Shown: one piece after another, positions 30,827-42,632 of the stretch
Layout of the letters: every line of letters begins with the position of its first letter
Position numbering within the stretch: the stretch's first letter is position 1
Assembly: GCF_000612725.1 (NCBI RefSeq)
Contig: NZ_HG964458.1
Location: 124,001-188,000 of the forward strand
Reading direction: 5' to 3'
Source: Mycolicibacterium austroafricanum
GTDB lineage: Bacteria; Actinomycetota; Actinomycetes; Mycobacteriales; Mycobacteriaceae
Length of the DNA stretch: 64,000 nucleotides
Made by a program: the position numbers and the translations under genes
The notes under the pieces: generated by a model
What the model was told of the DNA's origin: nothing
Seen by the model: the letters and a program-made list of their open reading frames with translations, nothing else
Database searches by the model: none

Positions 30827-32257
30827 GTGCGCTGCCGCGCCATTCCATCACTCTCGGCTGCAGTTCTTCTTGTGAGTGCGCTTCTCGGCGTGTCCTGCGC
30901 CACCCCGAGCACGACAACGGATGGCTCGGTCATCTGGCGTCAGCCCAAACAACAGCTGCTCGCTTCGCCAATGGAGCGCCGACCTGAACCCGGCTGGCGT
31001 CTGTCGGTTACGGATCTGGGACTGCCGAACGCCAACTCCGCTGACACCGCCGAGAGTCGCTTCGCTGCACCGGATGATGTTTTTGATCCGTCATCTCTCG
31101 TAGGCAACGTGGGCGACCGCGCCTATTTCCTCGCTCGTAGTGCCGAAACTACCGGGACTCGATCCTGGCTGACAGGAGTCGATGTCAGCGAAGGCACACC
31201 GCTGTTCGCTCCAATCTCCCTTGAAGTAGCCGAAATACCGCCCCGTTGCCTGATGAACGGACCACGGACTGTTCTCTGCGTACGAGCCGACGAAGACCTC
31301 CGGAAGCCCATCGACGGCGCCTTCGCGTGGGTGATCGACACCGATCAGGGCGTGGTGTCCTACTTCGGACCGACGCAGTTGAGTGCCGGCGGGCTGGTGC
31401 AGGTCGGCATCTATGCGGTGGCCCAGGACTACGTCAACGGAGTTCATGGTGTAGGTGCGAGAGCGGAAACCACCTGGCTCGTCCCAGGAAGCGGGTCTGT
31501 TGACACCATGAGTCGTCCGACAGACGGCTCAACTCCTCCCCCGTTCGGGGTTCAGACCGCCGCGGGGCGCGGAAACGACAGACAGATTGTCTTCTCCCTC
31601 GTCGACGGTGCGGTAGTCGATCCGGGTGCGTCTCCGGGCCAGCGACAACTCGGCGCACGCGTCTATCCCGGAGGCTTCGCCATCGAGCTCACCTCTGAAC
31701 CGAACGCGAATCTCTACTCTCCTCAGGAGATTGTCTTTTTCGACGAAAAGGGAATACGGGTCTCCAATGTCGGTCTGCCGGAGAAGAAGGGTGCCCAACT
31801 TTTTCTGCCGTCTCCGGACATTCCCATCGTGGCCTCTCGTGATGAGTCAATCGTGTACGGCGTCAACGGAACTCCGATTGCCCAGATTCCTCCCATCGAG
31901 TTCCACAGCGATGTGCGCCTTATCGGATCAAGTCTGTTCATGCACGGCAAGGACAAGATTGGCGTGCCACACCAGCGGCGCTACGACCTCCGAACTGGCG
32001 AAGAGGGAAAACCCTGCGAGTTCGACTTCGGCACTCGCTTCGTAGGATCCGATGCAACCGTCGGAGTCTTCAGGGTTCTCGATGCCCCGGATGTACCCCT
32101 TATTGCCAAGGGCCGCGATCTGAGCACATGCGAAACGGTCTGGTCCCTTTCCGGCGACAACGGTTCTTATGCCGAGTTGTGGCAGATCAACACGACCCTC
32201 GTCCGCCTGTCCGACGACGGCACCGAGTTGATGTCGCTGGTCGCCCCGCACGAGTGA
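30827..32257 (+). CDS. Putative lipoprotein of the Esp-like operon
   Basis: A 476-residue exported protein. It begins with a short basic n-region, a hydrophobic stretch and a lipobox LLGVSC at about residues 19-24, so it is predicted to be lipidated on Cys and anchored outside the membrane. The rest is beta-rich with repeated hydrophobic-Gly/Asp segments and a few Cys, compatible with a beta-propeller or jelly-roll type fold, but no motif is recognised. GTG 30827 is chosen for its GAAAGG site; GTG 30809 is the other option. It follows the EspD-like gene at once, so it is probably part of the same transcript. Confidence 0.7.
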   Translation: MRCRAIPSLSAAVLLVSALLGVSCATPSTTTDGSVIWRQPKQQLLASPMERRPEPGWRLSVTDLGLPNANSADTAESRFAAPDDVFDPSSLVGNVGDRAYFLARSAETTGTRSWLTGVDVSEGTPLFAPISLEVAEIPPRCLMNGPRTVLCVRADEDLRKPIDGAFAWVIDTDQGVVSYFGPTQLSAGGLVQVGIYAVAQDYVNGVHGVGARAETTWLVPGSGSVDTMSRPTDGSTPPPFGVQTAAGRGNDRQIVFSLVDGAVVDPGASPGQRQLGARVYPGGFAIELTSEPNANLYSPQEIVFFDEKGIRVSNVGLPEKKGAQLFLPSPDIPIVASRDESIVYGVNGTPIAQIPPIEFHSDVRLIGSSLFMHGKDKIGVPHQRRYDLRTGEEGKPCEFDFGTRFVGSDATVGVFRVLDAPDVPLIAKGRDLSTCETVWSLSGDNGSYAELWQINTTLVRLSDDGTELMSLVAPHE

Positions 32258-32333
32258 CGCGACCACCGGTCGCCACCGAGGACGTGAACCTCGACACGTT
32301 GTTCGCCGCCGTCACACCACCCGGGGCTAACCT

Positions 32334-32353
32334 GATTGAGAAATCGTTCAATC
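32334..32353. promoter_or_regulatory. Dyad GATTGA-N8-TCAATC, probable ArsR operator
   Basis: A perfect 6+6 inverted repeat with an 8-base spacer ends 23 bases before the ArsR-type gene. ArsR/SmtB regulators commonly bind such AT-rich dyads in their own promoter, so autoregulation of the ArsR-SulP operon is plausible. Confidence 0.55.
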
Positions 32354-32376
32354 CATCAATCCGTTAGGTTCTGGCG

Positions 32377-32754
32377 ATGTCCGATCGCTTCCCCGCCGAC
32401 CAGGAACGGCCGCTCTACGAGATCAAGGCCAACCTGTTCAAAGCCCTGGCCCATCCTGCGCGCATCCGCGTCCTGGAGATCCTGGCCACCAACAGGCAAC
32501 CGACCTCGGTGAGTGACATCCTCGCCAGCACGGGTCTTGAGGCCACGCTGCTGTCGCAGCACCTCGCCGTCCTCAAGCGCCACCATGTGGTGACGGCCCG
32601 GCGCACCGGTAATGCCGTCCTCTACGAGCCCGCCCATCCGTTGATCTCCGAATTGCTGGTCATCGCACGCACGTTCCTGGCCGACACGCTCGCGGGGCAG
32701 CGCGATCAGCTGAAGTCGCTCGAGGCACTTCCTCCGCTGGAGAAGCGGCAATGA
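32377..32754 (+). CDS. ArsR/SmtB family transcriptional regulator
   Basis: A 125-residue winged-helix regulator: LFKALAHPARIRVLEILA starts the DNA-binding fold, followed by TLLSQHLAVLKRHHVVTARR (recognition helix and wing). It has no Cys, so a classical thiol metal site is absent. ATG start; the stop overlaps the SulP start by 4 bases (ATGA). It likely controls its own operon with the anion transporter. Confidence 0.88.
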   Translation: MSDRFPADQERPLYEIKANLFKALAHPARIRVLEILATNRQPTSVSDILASTGLEATLLSQHLAVLKRHHVVTARRTGNAVLYEPAHPLISELLVIARTFLADTLAGQRDQLKSLEALPPLEKRQ

Positions 32755-34397
32755 TCGCCGCCGCCGCGCGCAATGTGCGCCGCCTGCTGCCCAGCCGTCG
32801 TGACTACGCCGACCTGCCGCGCTCGTGGCGTCGTGACGTACTGGCCGGTGTCACCGTCGGCGTGGTCGCGCTGCCGCTGGCCCTGGCGTTCGGGATCAGC
32901 TCCGGGGTGGGGGCTGCCGCGGGCCTCATCACCGCGGTGGTCGCCGGACTGGTCGCGGCCGTGTTCGGCGGCTCGGCTGTCCAGGTGTCCGGGCCAACCG
33001 GCGCGATGGCGGTCGTCCTCGCCCCCATCGTCGCCTCACACGGCCTCGGCAGCATCGCGCTGGTGACCCTGCTCGGCGGGCTCATCGTGCTCCTGGCCGG
33101 CGTCACCGGACTGGGTCGCGCGGTCACGTTCATCCCCTGGCCCGTCATCGAGGGATTCACCCTCGGCATCGCCGCCATCATCTTCCTGCAGCAGGTCCCC
33201 GCCGCGTTCTCGGCGACCAGTCCGCCGGGGCAGCGCACCCTGCCCGCCGCCTGGCAGGTCGTCACCCACGCCGACTGGAGCCAGGCCGGGAAAACCCTTG
33301 GCGTGATCGCGTTCGTCGCGGCCCTCATGCTTCTGCTGCCGCGGATCCACCGGGCCATCCCGGAGTCGCTCGCCGCCGTCATCGCCGCGACGGTGGCCGT
33401 GACTGTGCTCGGCATCTCGGTCGCCACCATCGGCGAGTTGCCGTCGCATCTGCCTGCACCGGTGCTGCCCCACGCCGACGTCGGCGCCCTGCGTGACCTC
33501 TTCGGCGCGGCGCTGGCCATCGCGGCGCTGGCGGCGATCGAGTCGCTGCTGTCGGCACGGGTGGCGGCCACGATGGCGCCGACAGGACCCTACGACCCGG
33601 ACCGGGAACTCGTCGGGCAGGGCTTGGCGTCGGTCGCCTCGGGGGTCTTCGGCGGCATGCCGGCCACCGGAGCCATCGCACGCACCGCCGTCAACGTCCG
33701 GTCGGGTGCGCGCACCCGCCTCTCCGCCGTCGTGCACTCACTGGTGCTGCTCGGCGTCGTCTACCTGGCGACCGGACCGGTGTCGGCGATTCCGTTGGCA
33801 GCGCTGTCCGGTGTGTTGATGGTGACGTCGTTCCGGATGATCTCGTGGTCGACGATCCGCAAGATCGTGACCTCCACCCGATCCGACGCACTGACGTTCG
33901 TCCTCACCGCCGTCATCACGGTGTGCTTCGATCTGATCGAGGCCGTCGAGATCGGCATCCTGGTGGCGGCGTTCTTCGCGCTGCACAGCCTGGCGCGGCG
34001 CAGCAGCGTGGTGCGCGAGGAACTGCCCGCGCCCTACCAGCCCGGCGACGAGGAAATCGCCCTGCTGCGACTCGACGGCGCGATGTTCTTCGGTGTGGCC
34101 GAACGGATCTCGAATGCGATCATCGACAGCGACCATCCCCGGACCTCGGTGGTGATCATCCGGATGTCGCAGCTGGGCATGCTCGACGCCACCGGCGCGA
34201 ACACCCTGGCGCAGATCTGCACCGAGTTGGAGGCCCGCGGCATCACGGTGATCATCAAGGGGGTCCGCCCCGAGCACTCCGCGCTGCTGTCGAGCGTCGG
34301 CGTCTTCGAATCGCTGCGCCACGAGAACCATCTGGTGGACACCCTGGACGAGGCGATCGAGCACGCCAGGACGCACGCGCACCGACAACCGCACTGA
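32751..34397 (+). CDS. SulP family inorganic anion transporter with STAS domain
   Basis: A 548-residue membrane protein with about twelve to fourteen helices in residues 30-420, starting after LPRSWRRDVLAGVTVGVVAL, a typical SulP entry. A cytoplasmic STAS domain covers about residues 435-535 (LRLDGAMFFGVAERISN, then VVIIRMSQLGMLDATGANTL). SulP proteins move sulfate, bicarbonate or other anions in exchange with or driven by H+ or Na+; substrate cannot be told. Coupled to an ArsR regulator. Confidence 0.9.
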   Translation: MIAAAARNVRRLLPSRRDYADLPRSWRRDVLAGVTVGVVALPLALAFGISSGVGAAAGLITAVVAGLVAAVFGGSAVQVSGPTGAMAVVLAPIVASHGLGSIALVTLLGGLIVLLAGVTGLGRAVTFIPWPVIEGFTLGIAAIIFLQQVPAAFSATSPPGQRTLPAAWQVVTHADWSQAGKTLGVIAFVAALMLLLPRIHRAIPESLAAVIAATVAVTVLGISVATIGELPSHLPAPVLPHADVGALRDLFGAALAIAALAAIESLLSARVAATMAPTGPYDPDRELVGQGLASVASGVFGGMPATGAIARTAVNVRSGARTRLSAVVHSLVLLGVVYLATGPVSAIPLAALSGVLMVTSFRMISWSTIRKIVTSTRSDALTFVLTAVITVCFDLIEAVEIGILVAAFFALHSLARRSSVVREELPAPYQPGDEEIALLRLDGAMFFGVAERISNAIIDSDHPRTSVVIIRMSQLGMLDATGANTLAQICTELEARGITVIIKGVRPEHSALLSSVGVFESLRHENHLVDTLDEAIEHARTHAHRQPH

Positions 34398-34398
34398 C

Positions 34399-34971
34399 TC
34401 AGCCGGCGGGCCACGAAGGATCGCGCCCGGTCAGCCCGAGCACCCGGTGCAGCACCGGCGCATCCCCGGGAACCGGCACAGGCGCCGCGAACAGTCCCTC
34501 GACGGGCCCCTGCTCGGCGAACGCGGCGACATGCGGCAGCACGACGTTCAGCACATCCACCGGAACGTCGTAGCGCAGACCGGCGGAGACCGCGACGTCC
34601 CACCCGTGCACCACGACCTCGGTCAACGCGATCATGCCGCCGAGCTCGGCCGGGAAGTCGACACCGCCGGCCCGCGACATCCCCTGCCACGCCGCGGGAT
34701 CGCGCCAGGCCTGCGCCAGAGCGGCCAGCCGGGACGGGTACGCCTGTCGCCAGCCGTCGTCCACTCCCCCTTCCATGGTCGGCGGGGTGTCGGTCAGCGG
34801 ACCGAAATCCTTGCGCGCGGCCGCCTCGAACGCCAGTGCGAGACCACCGACATGAGCGATCAGCGCACCCAGATCCATATCGCGACACGGCGTGGCTGCG
34901 GTCAGCTGATCGTCGCTCACCTGCGCCAAGAGCTCAGCGGTGGTAGTGCACGCCTCGGTCATGTCGATCAT
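34399..34971 (-). CDS. TIGR03086 family metal-binding protein
   Basis: A 190-residue DinB-like four-helix protein of the actinobacterial TIGR03086 family. It carries TPCRDMDLGALIAHVGG (His ligand), and VVVHGWDVA further on with the second His. Members are related to mycothiol-dependent maleylpyruvate isomerase N-terminal domains, so a mycothiol transferase role is possible. ATG 34971, or ATG 34962. It is convergent with the SulP gene, 1 base apart, and divergent from the LLM gene. Confidence 0.85.
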   Translation of the reverse strand: MIDMTEACTTTAELLAQVSDDQLTAATPCRDMDLGALIAHVGGLALAFEAAARKDFGPLTDTPPTMEGGVDDGWRQAYPSRLAALAQAWRDPAAWQGMSRAGGVDFPAELGGMIALTEVVVHGWDVAVSAGLRYDVPVDVLNVVLPHVAAFAEQGPVEGLFAAPVPVPGDAPVLHRVLGLTGRDPSWPAG

Positions 34972-35023
34972 GTCCGTACTGACCGAGCGGCCAGGCAGAA
35001 CTCATCGGCCTACAGTCAATGGG

Positions 35024-35884
35024 GTGCGATTCGCGTTCAAGACCTCCCCGCAGAACACCGCCTGGTCGGACATGCTCTCAGTGTGGCAGGCCGCCGACGA
35101 CATCGACGTCTTCGAATCCGGCTGGACGTTCGACCACTTCTACCCGATCTTCTCCGACCCGAGCGGCCCCTGCCTGGAGGGGTGGGTCACCCTGACCGCC
35201 CTCGCGCAGGCGACCACGCGCCTGCGTGTCGGGGTGCTCGTCACCGGCATCCACTACCGCCATCCCGCCGTCCTCGCCAACATGGCCTCCGCGCTCGACA
35301 TCGTCTCCGACGGCCGCCTTGAGCTCGGCATCGGTGCCGGCTGGAACGAGGAGGAGTCCGGCGCCTACGGCATCGAACTGGGCTCGATCAAGGAGCGTTT
35401 CGACCGCTTCGAGGAAGCCTGCCAGGTGCTCAAGGGGCTGCTGAGCCAGGACACCACCACGTTCGACGGCAAGTTCTACCAACTCAAGGACGCCCGCAAC
35501 GAGCCGAAGGGCCCGCAGCGACCCCACCCGCCGATCTGCATCGGCGGCAGTGGCGAGAAGCGCACCCTCCGGATCACCGCGCAGTACGCCGACCATTGGA
35601 ACTTCGTCGGCGGCCCGCCCGAGGAGTTCGCCCGTAAGCGCGACGTGCTCGCACGGCATTGCGCCGACATCGGCCGCGACCCCGGCGAGATCTCGCTGTC
35701 GGCGCACATCCGACTGGGTGCCGACCTCGATTACGACAAGGTGATCGAGGAGGCCGCCGCTCTCGGCGCCGAGGGGCTGGAACTGGCGATCGTCTATCTG
35801 CCGCTGCCTCACGACCCCGCGGTTTTGGAACCGCTGGCGGACAAGATCAGGGCGTCCGGATTGCTTGACAGCAAAGCCCGCTGA
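35024..35884 (+). CDS. LLM-class F420-dependent oxidoreductase (TIGR03560-type)
   Basis: A 286-residue TIM-barrel protein. It begins at GTG with VRFAFKTSPQNTAWSDML and shows FDHFYPIFSDPSGPCLEGW, LRVGVLVTGIHYRHPAVLAN, DGRLELGIGAGWNEEES and PPICIGGSGEKRTLRI, the substrate- and F420-phosphate-binding strands of the TIGR03560 group. An in-frame ATG well upstream would reach into the divergent gene and is not favoured. Substrate unknown. Confidence 0.88.
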   Translation: MRFAFKTSPQNTAWSDMLSVWQAADDIDVFESGWTFDHFYPIFSDPSGPCLEGWVTLTALAQATTRLRVGVLVTGIHYRHPAVLANMASALDIVSDGRLELGIGAGWNEEESGAYGIELGSIKERFDRFEEACQVLKGLLSQDTTTFDGKFYQLKDARNEPKGPQRPHPPICIGGSGEKRTLRITAQYADHWNFVGGPPEEFARKRDVLARHCADIGRDPGEISLSAHIRLGADLDYDKVIEEAAALGAEGLELAIVYLPLPHDPAVLEPLADKIRASGLLDSKAR

Positions 35885-35963
35885 CGATCACGAAGCGATA
35901 ACGGTTGAGCAAACGAAGGGTCACGGGCCGCACACGCGGCCGATCCGGCCTGTGGAGAATTCG

Positions 35964-36104
35964 CTAGATACCGTAGCGGGTGAGCTCGGCTGCGGTGATC
36001 AGCCGCTCTGCCTTGGCGGGAAACTCACGGCTCTTGACCGGGTGACGGAACAATGTCCAGGCGATTCGACCCACCCGTGTCCGGGTAATCGGGTTGAGGT
36101 ACAT
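35964..36104 (-). CDS. Small basic protein (46 aa) downstream of gltBD
   Basis: A 46-residue protein starting Met-Tyr-Leu-Asn-Pro-Ile-Thr-Arg, with a GCAGGAG ribosome site 8 bases upstream of ATG 36104 and a TAG stop. The peptide is basic with one hydrophobic segment (RIAWTLF) and a C-terminal LITAAELTRYGI helix. It lies between the LLM gene and gltD, on the gltBD strand; M. tuberculosis also has a small gene on that strand there (Rv3857c), but I cannot confirm homology. Function unknown. Confidence 0.55.
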   Translation of the reverse strand: MYLNPITRTRVGRIAWTLFRHPVKSREFPAKAERLITAAELTRYGI

Positions 36105-36369
36105 GGCGATTACTCCTGCGGTGTGCAATAGCTGAACCGGGGAGCCACGTTACCCCAGCCCCCTCACCAAGTCATTAGATACCTGCCCGCCGGCAAACTG
36201 CCGGAGCCACGCCGAACAATGATCCGATGTTTCTGGCGTGACTGAAGTGACTGATGTGACTCGGTGAGACCGCACTGCAACCGGGCCGTTCACCGAGCGT
36301 GCTCTCACGGTTGCGAAATCGATGCAGTCACAACCGCAGGCGCACTCTCGGCGCAGAGGGTGGTGCCTG
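36105..36369. other. 265-bp non-coding stretch between the small gene and gltD
   Basis: No gene is seen. The stretch holds a run of short direct repeats, GTGACTGAA-GTGACTGAT-GTGACTCGG, at about 36237-36263, and no clear promoter or terminator hairpin. It could be the 3' end of the gltBD transcript and the promoter of the small gene. Confidence 0.5.
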
Positions 36370-37828
<1,459 letters not shown>

Positions 37829-37836
<8 letters not shown>

Positions 37837-40800
37837 TTGCGGCCGCCATGATCGCCTCGGCGACGCCGTTCTCGTCGGCACCGCTCTGTTGCGCTTCGGC
37901 GATTGCCTGCAGCACGCGCTTGAAGTCGCGCGGCATCACCTTCTTGAAATGGCCCAATTCAGTGTTCCAATCAGCCAGAATCCGTTGCCCCACCGCTGAA
38001 TCGGTGGCGTCAACGTGTTCCTGGACGATGCCGTGGACGAATACGGCGTCGTCGGAGTCGATACCGCCCATGCCCTCGAGTTCGACCATCTCGGCGTTGA
38101 GATTGTCGGCCAGCGTGTTGTCCGGGTCGTACACATAGGCGATTCCGCCCGACATGCCCGCCGCGAAGTTGCGTCCGGTGGGGCCCAGGATCACCACACG
38201 TCCACCGGTCATGTACTCGCAGCCGTGGTCGCCGACACCTTCGACGACCGCGTGCGCACCCGAGTTGCGGACGGCGAAGCGCTCTCCCACCTGGCCGCGC
38301 AGGAACATCTGCCCGCTGGTGGCGCCGAACAGCACCACGTTGCCGGCGATGATGTTGCCTTCAGCCGCATAGCCTTCGGGCGCGCCATCGGAGGGCCGGA
38401 CCACGACCCGGCCGCCGGACAGCCCCTTTCCGACGTAGTCGTTGGCGTCACCGTAGACCCGCAGCGTGATACCCTTGGGCACGAAGGCGCCGAAGCTGTT
38501 GCCGGCCGATCCCTCGAAGGTGATGTCGATGGTGCCGTCCGGAAGCCCCTGCCCGCCATAGGCCTTGGTGACCTCGTGGCCGAGCATGGTGCCGACGGTG
38601 CGGTTGACGTTGGCGATGGTGGTCGAGAATCGCACCGGCGTGCCACGGTCCAGGGCTTCCCGGCACTGCGCGATCAGCTGCTGGTCGAGCGCCTTGTCCA
38701 AACCGTGGTCCTGACGCGAGCTGCAGTACAGGTCCTGGTTCATGAACGCCGACTCCGGCTCGTGCAGCACGGGTGCCAGGTCCAGCTTGTGGGCCTTCCA
38801 ATGCTCGGCGGCCTGGGTGGTGTCCAGCGCCCCGACCTGTCCGACCATCTCGTTGACGGTGCGGAAGCCGAGCTGTGCCATGAGTTCCCGCACCTCTTCG
38901 GCGATGAACATGAAGAAGTTCTCCACGAACTCCGGCTTGCCGTTGAAGCGCTGGCGCAGCAGCGGGTTCTGGGTGGCGACACCGACGGGACAGGTGTCGA
39001 GGTGACAGACCCGCATCATGATGCAGCCGGTCACCACCAGAGGCGCTGTGGCGAAACCGAATTCCTCGGCGCCGAGCAGCGCGGCGACCACCACGTCGCG
39101 GCCGGTCTTGAGCTGGCCGTCGACCTGCACGACGATGCGGTCGCGAAGACCGTTGAGCAGCAACGTCTGCTGGGTTTCGGCCAGGCCGAGTTCCCACGGC
39201 GCACCTGCGTGCTTCATCGATGTCAGCGGGGTGGCCCCGGTGCCGCCGTCGTGGCCGGAGATCAGCACGACGTCGGCGTGCGCTTTGGACACGCCGGCCG
39301 CAACCGTCCCCACCCCGTTCTCGGACACCAGCTTCACGTGGATACGCGCCTGCGGGTTGGCGTTCTTCAGGTCGTGGATGAGCTGCGCGAGATCCTCGAT
39401 GGAATAGATGTCGTGGTGCGGGGGCGGGGAGATCAGTCCGACGCCCGGTGTGGAGTGACGCACCTCGGCCACCCACGGGTACACCTTGTGGCCCGGAAGC
39501 TGTCCGCCCTCACCGGGTTTCGCCCCCTGGGCCATCTTGATCTGGATGTCGGTGCAGTTGGCGAGGTAGTGGCTGGTGACGCCGAACCGGCCCGACGCCA
39601 CCTGTTTGATGGCGCTGCGCCGCCAGTCGCCGTTCTCGTCGGGGTCGAAGCGGGTGACGGATTCGCCGCCCTCACCGGAATTCGACCGTCCGCCAAGGCG
39701 GTTCATCGCGATCGCGAGGGTCTCGTGGGCTTCGGCGGAGATCGAGCCGTAGCTCATCGCGCCTGTCGAGAACCTCTTGACGATCTCACTGGCCGGCTCG
39801 ACCTCCTCCAGGGGCACCGGCGGGCGGACGCCCTCACGGAACTTGAGCAGGCCGCGCAGCGACGCCATCCGCTCACTCTGGTCGTCGACCAGGCTGGTGT
39901 ACTCCTTGAAGACCGAGTACTGGCCGGTGCGGGTCGAGTGCTGCAGCTTGAAGACGGTGTCGGGGTTGAACAGGTGGTACTCGCCCTCACGGCGCCACTG
40001 GTACTCGCCGCCGACCTCGAGCTCACGGTGCGCCCACTCGTCCGGCCGGTCCAGGTAGGCCAGCGCGTGCCGGGTGGCGACGTCGTCGGCGATGTCGTCG
40101 AGGTCGATGCCTCCGACCGGACAGGACAGCCCGGCGAAGTACTCGTCGAGCACGGCCTGGCTGATCCCGATGGCCTGGAAGAGCTGCGCGCCGGTGTAGG
40201 ACGCCAGCGTGGAGATGCCCATCTTCGACATCACCTTCAGCACGCCCTTGCCGGCGGCCTTCACGTAGTTGGCCTTGGCCTGGTCGCTGCTGATTCCGGA
40301 GATGACACCCCGGTCGACCATGTCCTCGATCGACTCGAACGCCATATAGGGGTTGATCGCGGCGGCGCCGAAGCCGCACAGGGCGGCCATGTGGTGCACC
40401 TCGCGGGCGTCGCCGGCCTCGACCACGAGGCCGACCTTGGTGCGCGTACGGTCCCGGACCAGGTGATGGTGCACGGCAGAAACCGACAGCAACGACGGGA
40501 TCGGCGCCATCTGCTCATTGGACTCGCGGTCGGACAGCACGATGATGCGTGCGCCGTCGCGGATCGCCGCCGAGACCTTGGCCCGCACGTTGTCGAGGGC
40601 CTCCTTGAGGCCACGGCCTCCGCGGTTGACCGGGTAGAGGCAGCGGATGACCGCGGCGCGCATGCCGTGCTTGTGGCCGCGGATCTCGTGGTCGGGATCG
40701 ACGCAGATCAGCTTCGACAGCTCGGCGTTGCGCAGGATCGGGTTGGGCAGCACGATCTGGCGGCAGGACTCCGCGTCGGGATTGAGCAGGTCGCCTTCCG

Positions 40801-42463
40801 GACCGACGGTGCCCTGCAGGCTGGTGACCACCTCTTCGCGGATGGCGTCCAGGGGCGGGTTGGTGACCTGGGCGAACAGCTGCTGGAAGTAGTCGAAGAG
40901 CATCCGCGGCCGCGCCGAGAGCACCGCGATCGGGGTGTCGGTGCCCATCGAGCCCAGCGCTTCGGCACCGCTTCGCGCCATCGGCGCCACCAGCAGGTTG
41001 AGCTCCTCGTAGGTGTAGCCGAAGATCTGCTGGCGCAGCACCACGCGGTGGTGGGGCATGCGCACGTAGTCGCCCTGCGGCAGCTCGTCGAGGTGGAAGA
41101 GCCCGGCGTCGAGCCACTCCTGGTAGGGCTGCCCGGCGGCCAGCTCGGCCTTGATCTCCTCATCGGAGACGATCCGGCCCTGCGCGGTGTCGACGAGGAA
41201 CATGCGGCCCGGCTGCAGACGCATCTTCTGCACGACGGTGCCGGGGTCGAGGTCGAGCACGCCTGCTTCGGACGCCATCACCACGAGGCCGTCGCTGGTC
41301 ACCCAGATCCGGGACGGGCGCAGACCGTTGCGGTCGAGCACCGCGCCGACGACGGTGCCGTCGGTGAAGCACACCGCCGCCGGGCCGTCCCAGGGCTCCA
41401 TCAACGAGGCGTGGTACTGGTAGAAGGCCCGCCGGGCCGGGTCCATCGACTCGTGCCGCTCCCAGGCCTCCGGGATCATCATCAGCACGGCGTGCGGCAG
41501 GCTGCGGCCGCCCAGATGCAGCAGCTCGAGCACCTCGTCGAACCGCGCGGTGTCCGACGCACCGGGGGTGCAGATCGGAGTGACCTTCTCCAGGTCCTGA
41601 CCGCCGAAGATGTCGGTCTTGATCAGTGCCTCGCGGGCCCGCATCCAGTTCTCGTTGCCGGTGACGGTGTTGATCTCACCGTTGTGCGCGACCCGTCGGA
41701 AGGGGTGGGCCAGCGGCCAGGACGGGAAGGTGTTGGTCGAGAACCGCGAGTGCACGATGCCGAGCGCACTGGTCATCCGCTCGTCCTGCAGGTCAAGGTA
41801 GAACGCCTTGAGCTGGGGCGTGGTCAGCATGCCTTTGTAGACGAACGTCTGCCCGGAAAGGCTTGGGAAGTAGACGGTTTCGCGACCCGGGCCGTCCTGG
41901 CCGGGTCCCTTGGTGCCGAGCTCGTGTTCGGCACGCTTGCGCACCACGTACGCGCGCCGTTCCAGCTCCATGCCCGAGGCGCCGGCCAGGAAGATCTGAC
42001 GGAAGGTCGGCATCGCGTCGCGCGCGAGAGCGCCGAGCGAGGAATCGTCGGTGGGCACGTCCCGCCAGCCGAGTACCTGCAGGCCTTCGGCCTCGGCGAT
42101 CTTCTCGACCGCCGCGCAGGCGATTGCGGCGTCTTTGGACGACTGCGGCAGGAAGGCCATGCCGGTGGCGTAGCTGCCCGCCTCGGGAAGGTCGAATCCT
42201 TCCTTCTCGCAGACGGCGCGGAAGAACTCATCGGGTACCTGCAGCAGGATGCCGGCACCGTCGCCGGTGTTGGGTTCGGCGCCCTGCGCTCCGCGGTGCT
42301 CGAGGTTCAGCAGGGCCGTGATGGCCTTGTCGACGATGTCGCGGCTGCGCCGGCCGTGCATGTCGGCCACCATCGCCACGCCGCACGCGTCGTGCTCGAA
42401 CGCGGGGTTGTAAAGCCCCTGCGCACGCGGAGAGCGATTAGACGCTTGACGACTGGGAGCCAT
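37829..42463 (-). CDS. gltB: Glutamate synthase large subunit
   Basis: Converts glutamine and 2-oxoglutarate to two glutamate with GltD. The 1544-residue protein has an N-terminal class II glutamine amidotransferase domain; the mature protein would begin at Cys of HDACGVAMVADMHG after propeptide cleavage. The central and FMN-binding synthase domains (AHKLDL and the GAKPGEGGQLPG loop) and the Cys cluster for a 3Fe-4S centre (CIMMRVCHLDTCPVGVATQN) are present, then the C-terminal GXGXG beta-helix. ATG 42463 is preferred over GTG 42469. A large frame on the other strand is an artefact of GC-rich codons. Confidence 0.97.
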
Positions 42464-42632
42464 TCCCACCTACCTCTAAGTGCACACGTCTCGACGAGAG
42501 TTACGGACGGCAACCGTGGACGAGCGTGTTAACCGGTTCGGCGATGGAAGGTCCTTCGTGCAGCACCGAACGACGGCCCTTTTCCATGCGCCATAAGTGG
42601 ACAAAACGATATGACAAAAGGCCCCTGACATG

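Noticed and set aside
38015..42532. A 1505-codon open frame antisense to gltB
   Set aside because: It is the mirror of a highly conserved GltB frame in GC-rich DNA, has no ribosome site, and its translation is low-complexity Arg/Gly/Val/Asp without domain features.
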